Assembly (NCBI GenBank): GCA_023265495.1
Contig: JAHFTP010000043.1
Span: 1 to 10,838 of the forward strand
Length of the DNA: 10,838 bases
Direction of reading: 5' to 3'
Origin: Chlamydiota bacterium
GTDB taxonomy: Bacteria; Chlamydiota; Chlamydiia; Chlamydiales; Rhabdochlamydiaceae
Part shown: one piece after another, positions 1-6,420 of the stretch
How positions within the stretch are numbered: position 1 is the first letter of the stretch
Layout: each line of letters begins with the position of its first letter
Translations under genes and position numbers: made by a program
Notes under the pieces: model-generated
What the model was told of the DNA's origin: nothing
Seen by the model: the letters and a program-made list of their open reading frames with translations, nothing else
Database searches by the model: none

Positions 1-489
1 ATCAACGAGCACCCACTCTGGAGGTAGATGCTTAGATTTTGTGATTTGTAAATTTGACTTCCTGTATTGACCTGGAGTTTTATCTCCCTCCCCCTTTGGT
101 GAAGTAGGTAATCCCTCGACAACCATCCTATGAATTTCGCTGACAAAAGCTCGATTGACCGGATACTTTTTTACGTTGTTTTCAATGAAATCCATGGCAC
201 TTTCAATGTTTTGAATCTCTTTGACACCCATAGGCACATCGACCTTCTCTTCCAACTTGGTCTCTATATACTCAAGAAGCGAAGTGTTATTTCCCTCAAT
301 GCGAGCTGAGCCGATACTCTCCAACATATGGAAAATGCTCTTGAGATTGAAGAAAACCTGGGAAGGAGTCGTTCCATCTAAACGTTTTTTTCGAAGATGG
401 TTCAAATCGATAATAAGGTCCGTTAGAGGAGAGTCAAAAGTAGGCTCTACCAAAGTCAAGTCATAGTGTTTAAATTCGGCCTTTGTCAT
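1..489 (-). CDS. Fic-family protein (class II, N-terminal inhibitory helix), N-terminal 163 codons; runs off left edge
   Basis: An open frame from ATG at 489 continues to the window edge without a stop, giving 163 residues. Residues 61-67 read SARIEGN, the inhibitory-helix motif [S/T]xxxE[G/N] seen in Fic proteins; Glu65 would be the inhibitory glutamate. It is followed by the helical stretch VSEIHRMVVEGL (about 116-127) and PGQYRKSNLQI (139-149), matching the G-x-Y-R entry to the Fic core. The catalytic HPFxxGNGR motif would lie beyond the edge and cannot be checked. Fic enzymes usually transfer AMP from ATP to a hydroxyl on a target protein. The inhibitory helix lying before the core makes this the class II arrangement; such proteins often end in a winged-helix domain, also out of view. 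A purine-rich GAAGGGA sits just before the ATG. The gene is separated from the housekeeping genes by a gene-poor stretch. Family assignment is firm; activity and target are unknown. Confidence 0.88.
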   Translation of the reverse strand, partial: MTKAEFKHYDLTLVEPTFDSPLTDLIIDLNHLRKKRLDGTTPSQVFFNLKSIFHMLESIGSARIEGNNTSLLEYIETKLEEKVDVPMGVKEIQNIESAMDFIENNVKKYPVNRAFVSEIHRMVVEGLPTSPKGEGDKTPGQYRKSNLQITKSKHLPPEWVLVD

Positions 490-667
490 TTAACATCCCT
501 TCCCTTCGATCTTTAACATTTGTAGCATTAAAAGTTTAACACAAGATATTGTAAGTGTCTTAAAAAGAGCTAAATGCGATGATACATGAGGATGTGAATT
601 TTAACAATACGTTTTTTGGAGATTTAGCATTGCACTCTGGAATTCTTATGACAGACAAGGTAAAACA

Positions 668-696
668 TTCTTGTAATGCGTAAGAAGTGCGTAATT
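668..696 (+). repeat. 29-bp direct repeat, copy A, containing TGCGTAA-N4-TGCGTAA
   Basis: Two TGCGTAA heptamers start at 677 and 688, exactly 11 bp apart, so they lie on nearly the same DNA face. The whole 29 bp matches copy C (1166-1194) at 26 of 29 positions. The pattern suggests a protein-binding site, such as an operator or recombinase accessory site; that role is inference. Confidence 0.7.
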
Positions 697-822
697 TGTC
701 CATGACAATATCAATTTGTCGTTGAATATCACAGAGCTCTGCGACTATAAGGTTATGAGAATCAAACAGGGACAGTTAGACCTCGATTTTCTATAGACAA
801 ATCTAACAGAACTCTACATCAA

Positions 823-841
823 TTTACGCAAATTTTACGCA
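823..841 (-). repeat. Paired TGCGTAA motif, copy B (inverted relative to A and C)
   Basis: On the minus strand two TGCGTAA heptamers recur with the same 11-bp start-to-start spacing, followed by A/T bases as in the other copies. Similarity outside the paired core is weaker than between A and C. Orientation is opposite to the other two copies. Confidence 0.6.
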
Positions 842-1083
842 CTAGACGAGACGAAACTGGCCTAAAACTATTTGTCTTTTGACCGCTTTTTCTATGTTTT
901 CATGACGCTGCGGACGCGAGTGACTCCTGGAAATATAGCTCATACCCCAACATATCGTCAGAGTGAAAAGACCAATCCGAAACATGATTTCAAAAGAATG
1001 CCACCAGCCTTATAAATTGCCAAAAATTTCTTCGTATTTTTAAGGCATCTATTTGAGAATAATGCGTTTATGCTGATTCTGTA

Positions 1084-1110
1084 TTCACAAAAAGATGCTA
1101 TTTTTGTGAA
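1084..1110. repeat. Perfect 10-bp inverted repeat with 7-nt loop (hairpin)
   Basis: TTCACAAAAA at 1084-1093 pairs perfectly with TTTTTGTGAA at 1101-1110 around the loop GATGCTA. On the minus strand it lies about 150 nt past the RNase R stop. It could slow or end that transcript or be an operator. The AT-rich stem and lack of a separate U-tract make it a poor classical intrinsic terminator. Confidence 0.45.
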
Positions 1111-1165
1111 AAATAGAGACGGTAGAAATGGGCCAAAGTATTGAAATTGCGGTAAAAAATAGTTT

Positions 1166-1194
1166 TTCTTGAAATGCGTAAAAATTGCGTAATT
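1166..1194 (+). repeat. 29-bp direct repeat, copy C, containing TGCGTAA-N4-TGCGTAA
   Basis: The heptamers start at 1175 and 1186, again 11 bp apart. The 29 bp is in the same orientation as copy A and differs from it at three positions (the 7th, 17th and 20th). The repeat ends about 70 nt downstream of the RNase R stop codon. Confidence 0.7.
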
Positions 1195-1261
1195 CACCTT
1201 CGATCACTTCCGATTTCAGGACGTTTGTCTATGATAAGTTCGTTTTAGGTGGCGAGACTAC

Positions 1262-3490
1262 CTATCTTCTTCTTCTTTTCCTTTTGCGAGATGGCTCATG
1301 GGAAAAAGCTTTAGGACGAATGTCGGCGGGTTCTCTGCATCTTGCCCACTTAGCTTCCATGAGGATGAAGTCGATCGACTCTAGGTAGACATCGATCTTG
1401 GCGCCGAGCACGAATTTCTTTCCTGTCCGCTCACCGATGAGATATCCTCTTTGCGCGTTAAAAATAAAATAGTCTGCTCCTAGCTCAGAGATGTGGATAA
1501 ACCCTTCGATGGATAGGGGCTCCAGTTCAAAAGAGAGTCCAAAGGGTTTTATCTTGGTGATAGTGGCTTCATAGATCCTTTTGGGGTCTTCTTGGAAGTA
1601 CTGGCTTAGAAGACGCAGTTTTTTTAATGTTTTCACACTCTGCTCTGCTTTGAAACTGAGCCTTTCCCTCTCAGAGCATTGCAAGGCGATCTCATCGAAG
1701 GCGCTATCTAGCGGCTGCTCTTTAAATAGCAGGCGCTGGATGATCAGATCTGGATATCTTCTAATGGGGCTTGTGAAGTGGCAGTAATGCTCTAAGCAGA
1801 GGCCAAAGTGTCCTACATTTTCTTTTGAGTAATAGGCAAGTTTCATGCTCCGGATAAAGCCTACAGCTAGCCTGCCCGCATGGGGTGTGGGCTTAGCCTC
1901 TTCAAAAAGCTTTTGTATGTCTTCTTTGCCCGGATCTTTCTTAATAGAAAATCCAAGCGTCCTCGCCAGAGATAGAAAATCTTCCAAACTCTCTCCCGAT
2001 GGGGGCTCGTGGATGCGGAAAAGAGCGGGAGATGACTTATCGGTAAGGTATTTGGCGACGACTTCGTTTGCTTTGAGCATGCACTCTTCTACGAGCTGAT
2101 GGGAGATGTCGTATTCCACGATTTTGTAGCCGAGGGGTTTTCCTTTTGGATCTACTTCAATCACTACTTCGGGGAGGGCAAAGTCGACGCTGCCCCTTTC
2201 ATATCTTTTTTTCTTGAGGAGAAGACACAGCTCCACCAGCTGATCGATCGCCGGTTTATGAGGGCTTTTCTTCCCATCGATGATCTCTTTTGCCTCTTCG
2301 TAGGTGAATCTCTTGGCGCTGTGGATATAGGACCTTACAATCTCGTAGTGGATGAGGGTGCCTTCTGTATCAAATTCCATTAAAGCGGAGATGCATAGGC
2401 GATTTGTGTGTGGCTTTAAGCTGCATAGGTGGTTAGACAGCTCAAAGGGGAGCATGGGGATACACTCGCCGGGGAAGTAGGTAGAGTTCGCCCTTTGATA
2501 GGCTTCTTTATCCAATAGAGACCCCCTTTTCACATAGTGGGCCACGTCAGCAATATGCACACCTAGATGAAAATGCCCATTTTCTGTTTTGCGGATGGAA
2601 AGGGCATCGTCAAAGTCTTTGGCTGTTTGAGGATCTATGGTAAAACACTCGATGGTGGATAAATCCATCCTTCCTTTAAGATCTTTTTTTGGTACCTCTT
2701 CTTCGAAGGATTGTACTTCATCCATCACACCCTTAGAAAAAGAGGAAAGGAGATTAAATTCTTCTGTGGCGGCAATGATGTCTAGGGAGGGGTCTAAGAT
2801 ATTGCCAATTTTATGATAGACTTCGCAAAGGAGGTCTTTCTCTTCGTTTCCCCATTCGAGCACTTTTAGGATGACGCGGTCTCCTATCTCTATTTTTTGG
2901 CTCTGGCAGGCAACCACTCTTGCCGGCTTATGTTGTCCAAGCAAGGGAATAAAGGCGATCATATCTCCTGATGAAGTAACAAATTGGATCGTCCCTGCAA
3001 TATGAGATCGTCCTCTTTTGAGGATTTTGGTGATTTTCCCGTCGGGCCCTTTGGGAGAGCTTTGGACGGGGTGGATGGCTACTTCCACTGTGTCTCCATC
3101 TACTCCGCCATCGGTTAGATGTTTGGGGATGAATATGTCGGGGCTCTTTTCTTTGCCGTCGACGATGACAAAGCCAAAGCCTCTCGGATGCATTCTGAGT
3201 GTTCCCGTAACGACGTTACCAGTAACAATGTTAGATGGCTTTTGTTTCTTGAGGAATAGTTTTTTCTTCTCTACAAAAATCTCCTCTTCAGTAAGAAGAT
3301 CTGTGATGATTTCTTTGAGAGCTTTCTGCTCTTTAGCTGTTAGCTTTAGCTCTGTAAAAAGTGCTGTTTGTGTCGTGGGCTGATAGCTTTTTGCGCTCAG
3401 GTGGTGGAGTAGTCGCTTTTTTAGAGCGAGGACATCTATTTTTTCGATGGGGTGCCTTGTCTCTTTCTTGAGGGAGCTCTTTTTATTCAT
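1262..3490 (-). CDS. rnr: Ribonuclease R (RNase II/RNB family 3'-5' exoribonuclease)
   Basis: This hydrolytic, processive 3'-5' exoribonuclease degrades structured RNA. With the start at 3490 it has 742 residues and the full family layout. There is an N-terminal winged-helix region (about 17-90), then cold-shock domains including TGTLRMHPRGFGFV at about 95-108. The RNB core carries IDPQTAKDFDDA at 285-296; Asp286, 292, 294 and 295 match the metal-binding acids. HFTSPIRRYPDL follows at 571-582, an S1 RNA-binding domain at about 640-716, and a basic tail ending RKRKRRRR. The frame stays open upstream to 3592, but those 34 extra residues would overlap the HAD gene by about 110 nt and look unlike an RNase R N terminus. 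The 3490 start instead overlaps the HAD stop by 8 nt (ATGAATAA), implying translational coupling. The ribosome binding site is weak, which fits coupling. It is the last gene of the row. Confidence 0.96.
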   Translation of the reverse strand: MNKKSSLKKETRHPIEKIDVLALKKRLLHHLSAKSYQPTTQTALFTELKLTAKEQKALKEIITDLLTEEEIFVEKKKLFLKKQKPSNIVTGNVVTGTLRMHPRGFGFVIVDGKEKSPDIFIPKHLTDGGVDGDTVEVAIHPVQSSPKGPDGKITKILKRGRSHIAGTIQFVTSSGDMIAFIPLLGQHKPARVVACQSQKIEIGDRVILKVLEWGNEEKDLLCEVYHKIGNILDPSLDIIAATEEFNLLSSFSKGVMDEVQSFEEEVPKKDLKGRMDLSTIECFTIDPQTAKDFDDALSIRKTENGHFHLGVHIADVAHYVKRGSLLDKEAYQRANSTYFPGECIPMLPFELSNHLCSLKPHTNRLCISALMEFDTEGTLIHYEIVRSYIHSAKRFTYEEAKEIIDGKKSPHKPAIDQLVELCLLLKKKRYERGSVDFALPEVVIEVDPKGKPLGYKIVEYDISHQLVEECMLKANEVVAKYLTDKSSPALFRIHEPPSGESLEDFLSLARTLGFSIKKDPGKEDIQKLFEEAKPTPHAGRLAVGFIRSMKLAYYSKENVGHFGLCLEHYCHFTSPIRRYPDLIIQRLLFKEQPLDSAFDEIALQCSERERLSFKAEQSVKTLKKLRLLSQYFQEDPKRIYEATITKIKPFGLSFELEPLSIEGFIHISELGADYFIFNAQRGYLIGERTGKKFVLGAKIDVYLESIDFILMEAKWARCREPADIRPKAFSHEPSRKRKRRRR

Positions 3491-4139
3491 GGAGTGTTTT
3501 TCCGGTGAGGGTCGCCTTGGAAAGGAATCCTCTTTGAGTGAGTTGTGTGGTAAATAGTTCTGTGGAGGTAAATACCTCGGCGTCGATTCCAAGCGACCTT
3601 GCTGCTTCTACATATTCTGACAGGTCGTCTGTGTAGAAGCATTCACTCGGTAAGCACCCCGCTTTTTTAAGGGCATATTCGTAGATCTCTATACTAGGCT
3701 TTCTGAACCCCACCTCATAGGAGAGAACGTTTTGATCAAAAAGGTGCATGATGGGAAAATGTGTGTAGGCAAAGTCGTAATGGGCCTGACATGTGTTAGA
3801 TAGGGTAATGAGTTGTACTCCATTTTGTTTGAGTTTTTTTATTACAGGGACGATAGAATCGTTTAAAGCAAAGATGTCGCTCATCGCATGCATGAGGCCG
3901 GGATAAGAGATGCTCTCGCCAAAGAGCCTGCGAAACTCCTCAAAGATCCTATGGCCGTCTATGCACCCCGACTCATAGTTTTTTCCCCAATGATTGTGGA
4001 AAATGAGCTGCTTAATTTCTTGTGGATCCGTTTTGCAATAGTCAGCAATTTGTTTGCACATCTGTTCATGGCTAAAATACAAGATTACATTGCCTACATC
4101 AAAAAGTACTGTTTTCTTACCCATAGAACCTATTTCCAT
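3483..4139 (-). CDS. HAD-superfamily (subfamily IA) phosphatase, YihX-like
   Basis: A haloacid dehalogenase-fold hydrolase, probably a cytoplasmic phosphatase on a small phosphorylated metabolite. With the start at 4139 it has 218 residues. Motif I is FDVGNVI (from residue 13), with nucleophile Asp14 but Gly16 where most HAD phosphatases have the general-acid Asp. Motif II is LSNT (Ser114), motif III Lys147 in FRKPS, and motif IV Asp171-Asp172 in FYTDDLSEYVEAA. The DxGNV form, the LSNT block and FRKPS are recalled from E. coli YihX, a glucose-1-phosphate phosphatase, so a sugar phosphate is a possible substrate. ATG 4139 is chosen because GGAG lies 6 nt upstream; ATGs at 4169, 4151 and 4124 in the same frame are alternatives, and 4169 gives 228 residues. 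The stop overlaps the RNase R start by 8 nt. Substrate is unknown. Confidence 0.85.
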   Translation of the reverse strand: MEIGSMGKKTVLFDVGNVILYFSHEQMCKQIADYCKTDPQEIKQLIFHNHWGKNYESGCIDGHRIFEEFRRLFGESISYPGLMHAMSDIFALNDSIVPVIKKLKQNGVQLITLSNTCQAHYDFAYTHFPIMHLFDQNVLSYEVGFRKPSIEIYEYALKKAGCLPSECFYTDDLSEYVEAARSLGIDAEVFTSTELFTTQLTQRGFLSKATLTGKTLHE

Positions 4140-4227
4140 GTTTTGCTCCATTGAAGCAGAATAAATCATTTTTCACCACGATGGAAATGGGAAATGGTAA
4201 GTAAAAATTTGGTAATGGAGGTGTAGA

Positions 4228-5091
4228 TTATTTTACTCTCTTCTGGTAGCTGAGCAAAGTGTTAGATAGCAGCATAGCAATCGTCATAGGGCCCACGCCG
4301 CCGGGAACGGGGGTGATGTGGGAGCAGAGGGGGGCAACGTTTATAAAGTCGACATCTCCGACTATTTGTGTTTGTCCCTCTTGTAAAGAAATTCTATTGA
4401 TCCCTACATCGATCACCGTAGCTCCTTTTTTCACCATGTCTTTGGTGATAAACTGTGCTTTACCGATAGCGGCTATTAGGATGTCAGCACTTTGGCAGAG
4501 GGAAGGAAGATCCTCTGATAAGCTATGAGCTACAGTGACAGTGGCGTTGCAATGAGGAGCTTTCTGCATGAGGAGGGCTGCAAGGGGCTTGCCCACGATG
4601 GCACTTCTCCCTACAATGACAACATGTTTTCCTTCGATGGGGATCTGGGATCTGCTGAGTAATACATGAATACCGGCAGGAGTGCATGGGATGAAAGTGT
4701 CTTTTTCGCCAAGGAGAAGCTTGCCCATATTTAGGGGGTGGAACCCATCGACATCCTTTTCCGGTGAGAGGGTAGAGAGGATGTTAAATGTATTCATGTG
4801 GGGAGGGAGTGGCAGCTGGACTAAGATGCCATCCACTTCGGGATTGTGATTGAGACGCTCAATTTCATCAATGAGTGTTTGCTCGGAGATGTCGCCTGGG
4901 AACTCTCTATCAAAAGAAATGATGCCCACCTCAGCACATTTTTTTCTTTTCATCTGGATGTAGATTTTAGAAGACGGATTTTTCCCCACTTGGAGGAAAG
5001 CAAGGCCTGGTCTTCTATGGCGGAGTCTTTCGATAGCAAAACAGACTTGGCTTTCAATTGTGCCGGCGATTTCCTTTCCATTAATAAGCAT
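4228..5091 (-). CDS. folD: Bifunctional methylenetetrahydrofolate dehydrogenase / methenyltetrahydrofolate cyclohydrolase FolD
   Basis: FolD interconverts 5,10-methylene-, 5,10-methenyl- and 10-formyl-tetrahydrofolate in the cytoplasm, supplying one-carbon units for purines and initiator formyl-Met-tRNA. The 287-residue length is typical. Visible signatures are the catalytic Tyr44-x3-Lys48 in SKIYIQMKRKKCAEVGI, DGILVQLPLPPH at 88-98, KDVDGFHPLNMGKL with Asp115, the CTPAGI block at 136-141, the dinucleotide-binding GRSAIVGKP at 161-169, and the C-terminal PVPGGVGPMT at 261-270. No key residue appears to be missing. The start follows the upstream phosphatase stop by 9 nt, with AAGGA four nt before the ATG. 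The gap to the following HAD gene (58 to 88 nt depending on its start) is the largest within this six-gene row. Confidence 0.97.
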   Translation of the reverse strand: MLINGKEIAGTIESQVCFAIERLRHRRPGLAFLQVGKNPSSKIYIQMKRKKCAEVGIISFDREFPGDISEQTLIDEIERLNHNPEVDGILVQLPLPPHMNTFNILSTLSPEKDVDGFHPLNMGKLLLGEKDTFIPCTPAGIHVLLSRSQIPIEGKHVVIVGRSAIVGKPLAALLMQKAPHCNATVTVAHSLSEDLPSLCQSADILIAAIGKAQFITKDMVKKGATVIDVGINRISLQEGQTQIVGDVDFINVAPLCSHITPVPGGVGPMTIAMLLSNTLLSYQKRVK

Positions 5092-5100
5092 AGTGTCCTT

Positions 5101-5892
5101 CTAAGATAGTAGTTGTTGCATCTTGCTGTGCAGGATTCGATTGGAGGCGAGCAAGGGGCCCGTATCAAAAACCGATTTTTTCTCTCCACTATACGTTGTA
5201 ACAAGAGCGCCAGCCTCTTCAGCAATGAGCTTGCCTGCAGCCATATCCCACGGCTGCAAGGAGACTTCAAAGTATGCATCAAACCTTCCCGCAGCGAGAT
5301 AGGACAGATCCAGCGCAGCCGATCCTAACCTTCGCATAGCATATCCATGTTTTAAAAGGGAAGAGTGTTTGTCGATGCATCCTTTTGGATTTTCATTGAG
5401 ATTATAAGGGAATCCCGTAGCTATGAGGGCGTCGTTTAGATGGGAAGTAGAGGAGACTTGTATCTTAGAGCCGTTTAAGTAGGCCCCCTTATTTTTTTCA
5501 GCGACGAAGAGCTCTCCCGTCATAGGCTGGAAGACCACACCTGAGAGTATCTCCTCTTCTACACAGACACCAATGCTCACAGAAAAGACCGGGACCCTAT
5601 GGGCGAAGTTTACCGTGCCATCGAGGGGATCTATGATCCATAAGACAGATTTTGTGCGTGTGTGTGTGGTCGCCCCCGATTCTTCTCCTAGAAAATTGTG
5701 ATCGGGGAAATGCTCATGTACAAACTGGCAGATAGACTTCTCGGAGAGGATGTCGTATTCCGTGACGAGGTTTTGCATGCCGGGCTTTGATGAAGTAGTA
5801 AATGGGGAGGAAAACCCTTTCTTGAGGATCTCTCCCGCCCTGAGGGCTGCCTGCGTTGCAATGAAGGTGAAGTAGGATGTGTCTAAGGTCAC
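5101..5892 (-). CDS. Inositol-monophosphatase family phosphatase (SuhB-like)
   Basis: A Mg2+-dependent, Li+-sensitive-type phosphatase fold acting on inositol-1-phosphate or related sugar or nucleotide phosphates. Counting from GTG at 5892 (263 residues), the metal-binding signatures are GEES at 69-72, WIIDPLDGTVNFAH with DPLDGT at 88-93, and the C-terminal QPWDMAAGKLIAEEAG with Trp215-Asp216. GTG is preferred because its first base is shared with the TAG stop of the MreD-like gene (TAGTG), a coupling arrangement, and the resulting N terminus has the usual family length. A GGAG lies 11 nt upstream. The alternative ATG at 5931 adds 13 residues, overlaps the MreD-like gene by 40 nt and has no visible ribosome binding site. 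Substrate cannot be told from sequence: SuhB-type, CysQ-type and generic phosphatases share these motifs, though the length and motif spacing favour SuhB-like. Confidence 0.9.
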   Translation of the reverse strand: MTLDTSYFTFIATQAALRAGEILKKGFSSPFTTSSKPGMQNLVTEYDILSEKSICQFVHEHFPDHNFLGEESGATTHTRTKSVLWIIDPLDGTVNFAHRVPVFSVSIGVCVEEEILSGVVFQPMTGELFVAEKNKGAYLNGSKIQVSSTSHLNDALIATGFPYNLNENPKGCIDKHSSLLKHGYAMRRLGSAALDLSYLAAGRFDAYFEVSLQPWDMAAGKLIAEEAGALVTTYSGEKKSVFDTGPLLASNRILHSKMQQLLS

Positions 5893-6419
5893 TATTCTTG
5901 CGTCTCCGCCTTTTTTTGTAAGAACTTCCATGGATGTTGTTTTAGATGAAAATACAGTTTTATAGGAAGGGTAAATCCTATAAAGGCATAAAGGGCATCT
6001 GCTATAGACATCAGGAAAACGTCAGAGATGATCGTAGGCCAGTTCAAAGATAACTGTGCATCAAAGGAGATAGTAAGAAGTAGGAGAGTAAGAGTGGCAA
6101 TTGCAGAGATGAAAAAGGTGAATATCGAAAGGGAGAGGGGTTTTTCATCAAAGAAGTGTCTTTTTTTACTAAATAGAAGCAAGGTGGTAATAGCAAAGTT
6201 AAGTGCATAAAGGCCAAAATGCAGCTGAGAGGTGCACAGGTCGATCATGAGTCCACATAGGATAGAGATCCATAGGGATTGAATAAGCGTCTTTTTATGG
6301 TAGGTGTAAGCAAGGAAGGGACTAAACGTAGAGAGATGGCAAAGGGGAAGAAAAATAGGGATAAATAGCGTATACGCAAGCGAGAGAATAAAAAGGGGCT
6401 TCAAGGAGACTTTGTGCAT
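5892..6419 (-). CDS. MreD-like integral membrane protein (possible rod-shape determinant)
   Basis: A 175-residue, strongly hydrophobic protein with about five membrane segments: roughly residues 8-26, 48-63, 68-84, 97-118 and 127-154. The loop-helix stretch CGLMIDLCTSQLHFGLYAL (from about residue 55) matches the pattern of MreD, where G-L-x-x-D is followed by a short loop and G-x-x-A-L. MreD is an inner-membrane partner of MreB and MreC in peptidoglycan elongation or division; length and topology fit. The start at 6419 is one nt past the TAG of the sugar transferase, with AGGGG upstream. An in-frame ATG at 6467 would overlap that gene by 47 nt and adds a non-membrane leader, so it is disfavoured. 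The stop shares a base with the next gene's GTG. The family call is tentative; membrane location is secure. Confidence 0.6.
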   Translation of the reverse strand: MHKVSLKPLFILSLAYTLFIPIFLPLCHLSTFSPFLAYTYHKKTLIQSLWISILCGLMIDLCTSQLHFGLYALNFAITTLLLFSKKRHFFDEKPLSLSIFTFFISAIATLTLLLLTISFDAQLSLNWPTIISDVFLMSIADALYAFIGFTLPIKLYFHLKQHPWKFLQKKAETQE

Positions 6420-6420
6420 G

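Larger units (their letters stand above)
490..1261. other. Gene-poor, AT-rich intergenic stretch between RNase R and the Fic gene
   Basis: I see no convincing intact gene in these roughly 770 nt. The longest open frames (for example 79 codons at 958-1197, minus strand) resemble no family and lack a good ribosome binding site. What it does hold is three copies of a paired TGCGTAA motif, a perfect 10-bp inverted repeat at 1084-1110, and a 71-codon start-less frame at 560-775 (minus) with faint similarity to the end of a restriction specificity subunit. A TACAAT hexamer on the minus strand at 548-553 could be a -10 element for the Fic gene, but I find no matching -35. No tRNA is evident. It may be a decayed accessory insertion. 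Confidence 0.6.

Noticed and set aside
221..466. 81-codon plus-strand open frame opposite the Fic gene
   Set aside because: It is the antisense shadow of a clearly recognisable Fic coding sequence.
755..796. Plus-strand mini-frame MRIKQGQLDLDFL followed by a stop, reminiscent of the N terminus of some REP-associated transposases
   Set aside because: Only 13 residues, and the sequence after the stop shows no continuation in any frame that I could recognise.
844..948. Small minus-strand frame starting MSYISRSHSRPQ, about 34 codons
   Set aside because: Too short, only a weak purine stretch before the ATG, and no recognisable motif.
958..1197. 79-codon open frame on the minus strand in the gene-poor stretch
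   Set aside because: Its start falls inside the repeat copy C, it has no clear ribosome binding site, its composition is what AT-rich DNA gives by chance, and it resembles no family I know.
1195..1261. Intrinsic terminator directly after RNase R
   Set aside because: I found no GC-rich stem followed by a T-run on the minus strand in this interval; the only good hairpin lies further away at 1084-1110.
3491..3592. 34-residue N-terminal extension of RNase R
   Set aside because: It would lie almost wholly inside the HAD gene in another frame, is proline-rich and unlike RNase R N termini, and the 3490 start gives a normal-sized protein with an ATGAATAA junction.
4950..5282. 110-codon minus-strand frame spanning the folD/phosphatase junction
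   Set aside because: It overlaps two well-supported genes in a different frame and resembles nothing known.
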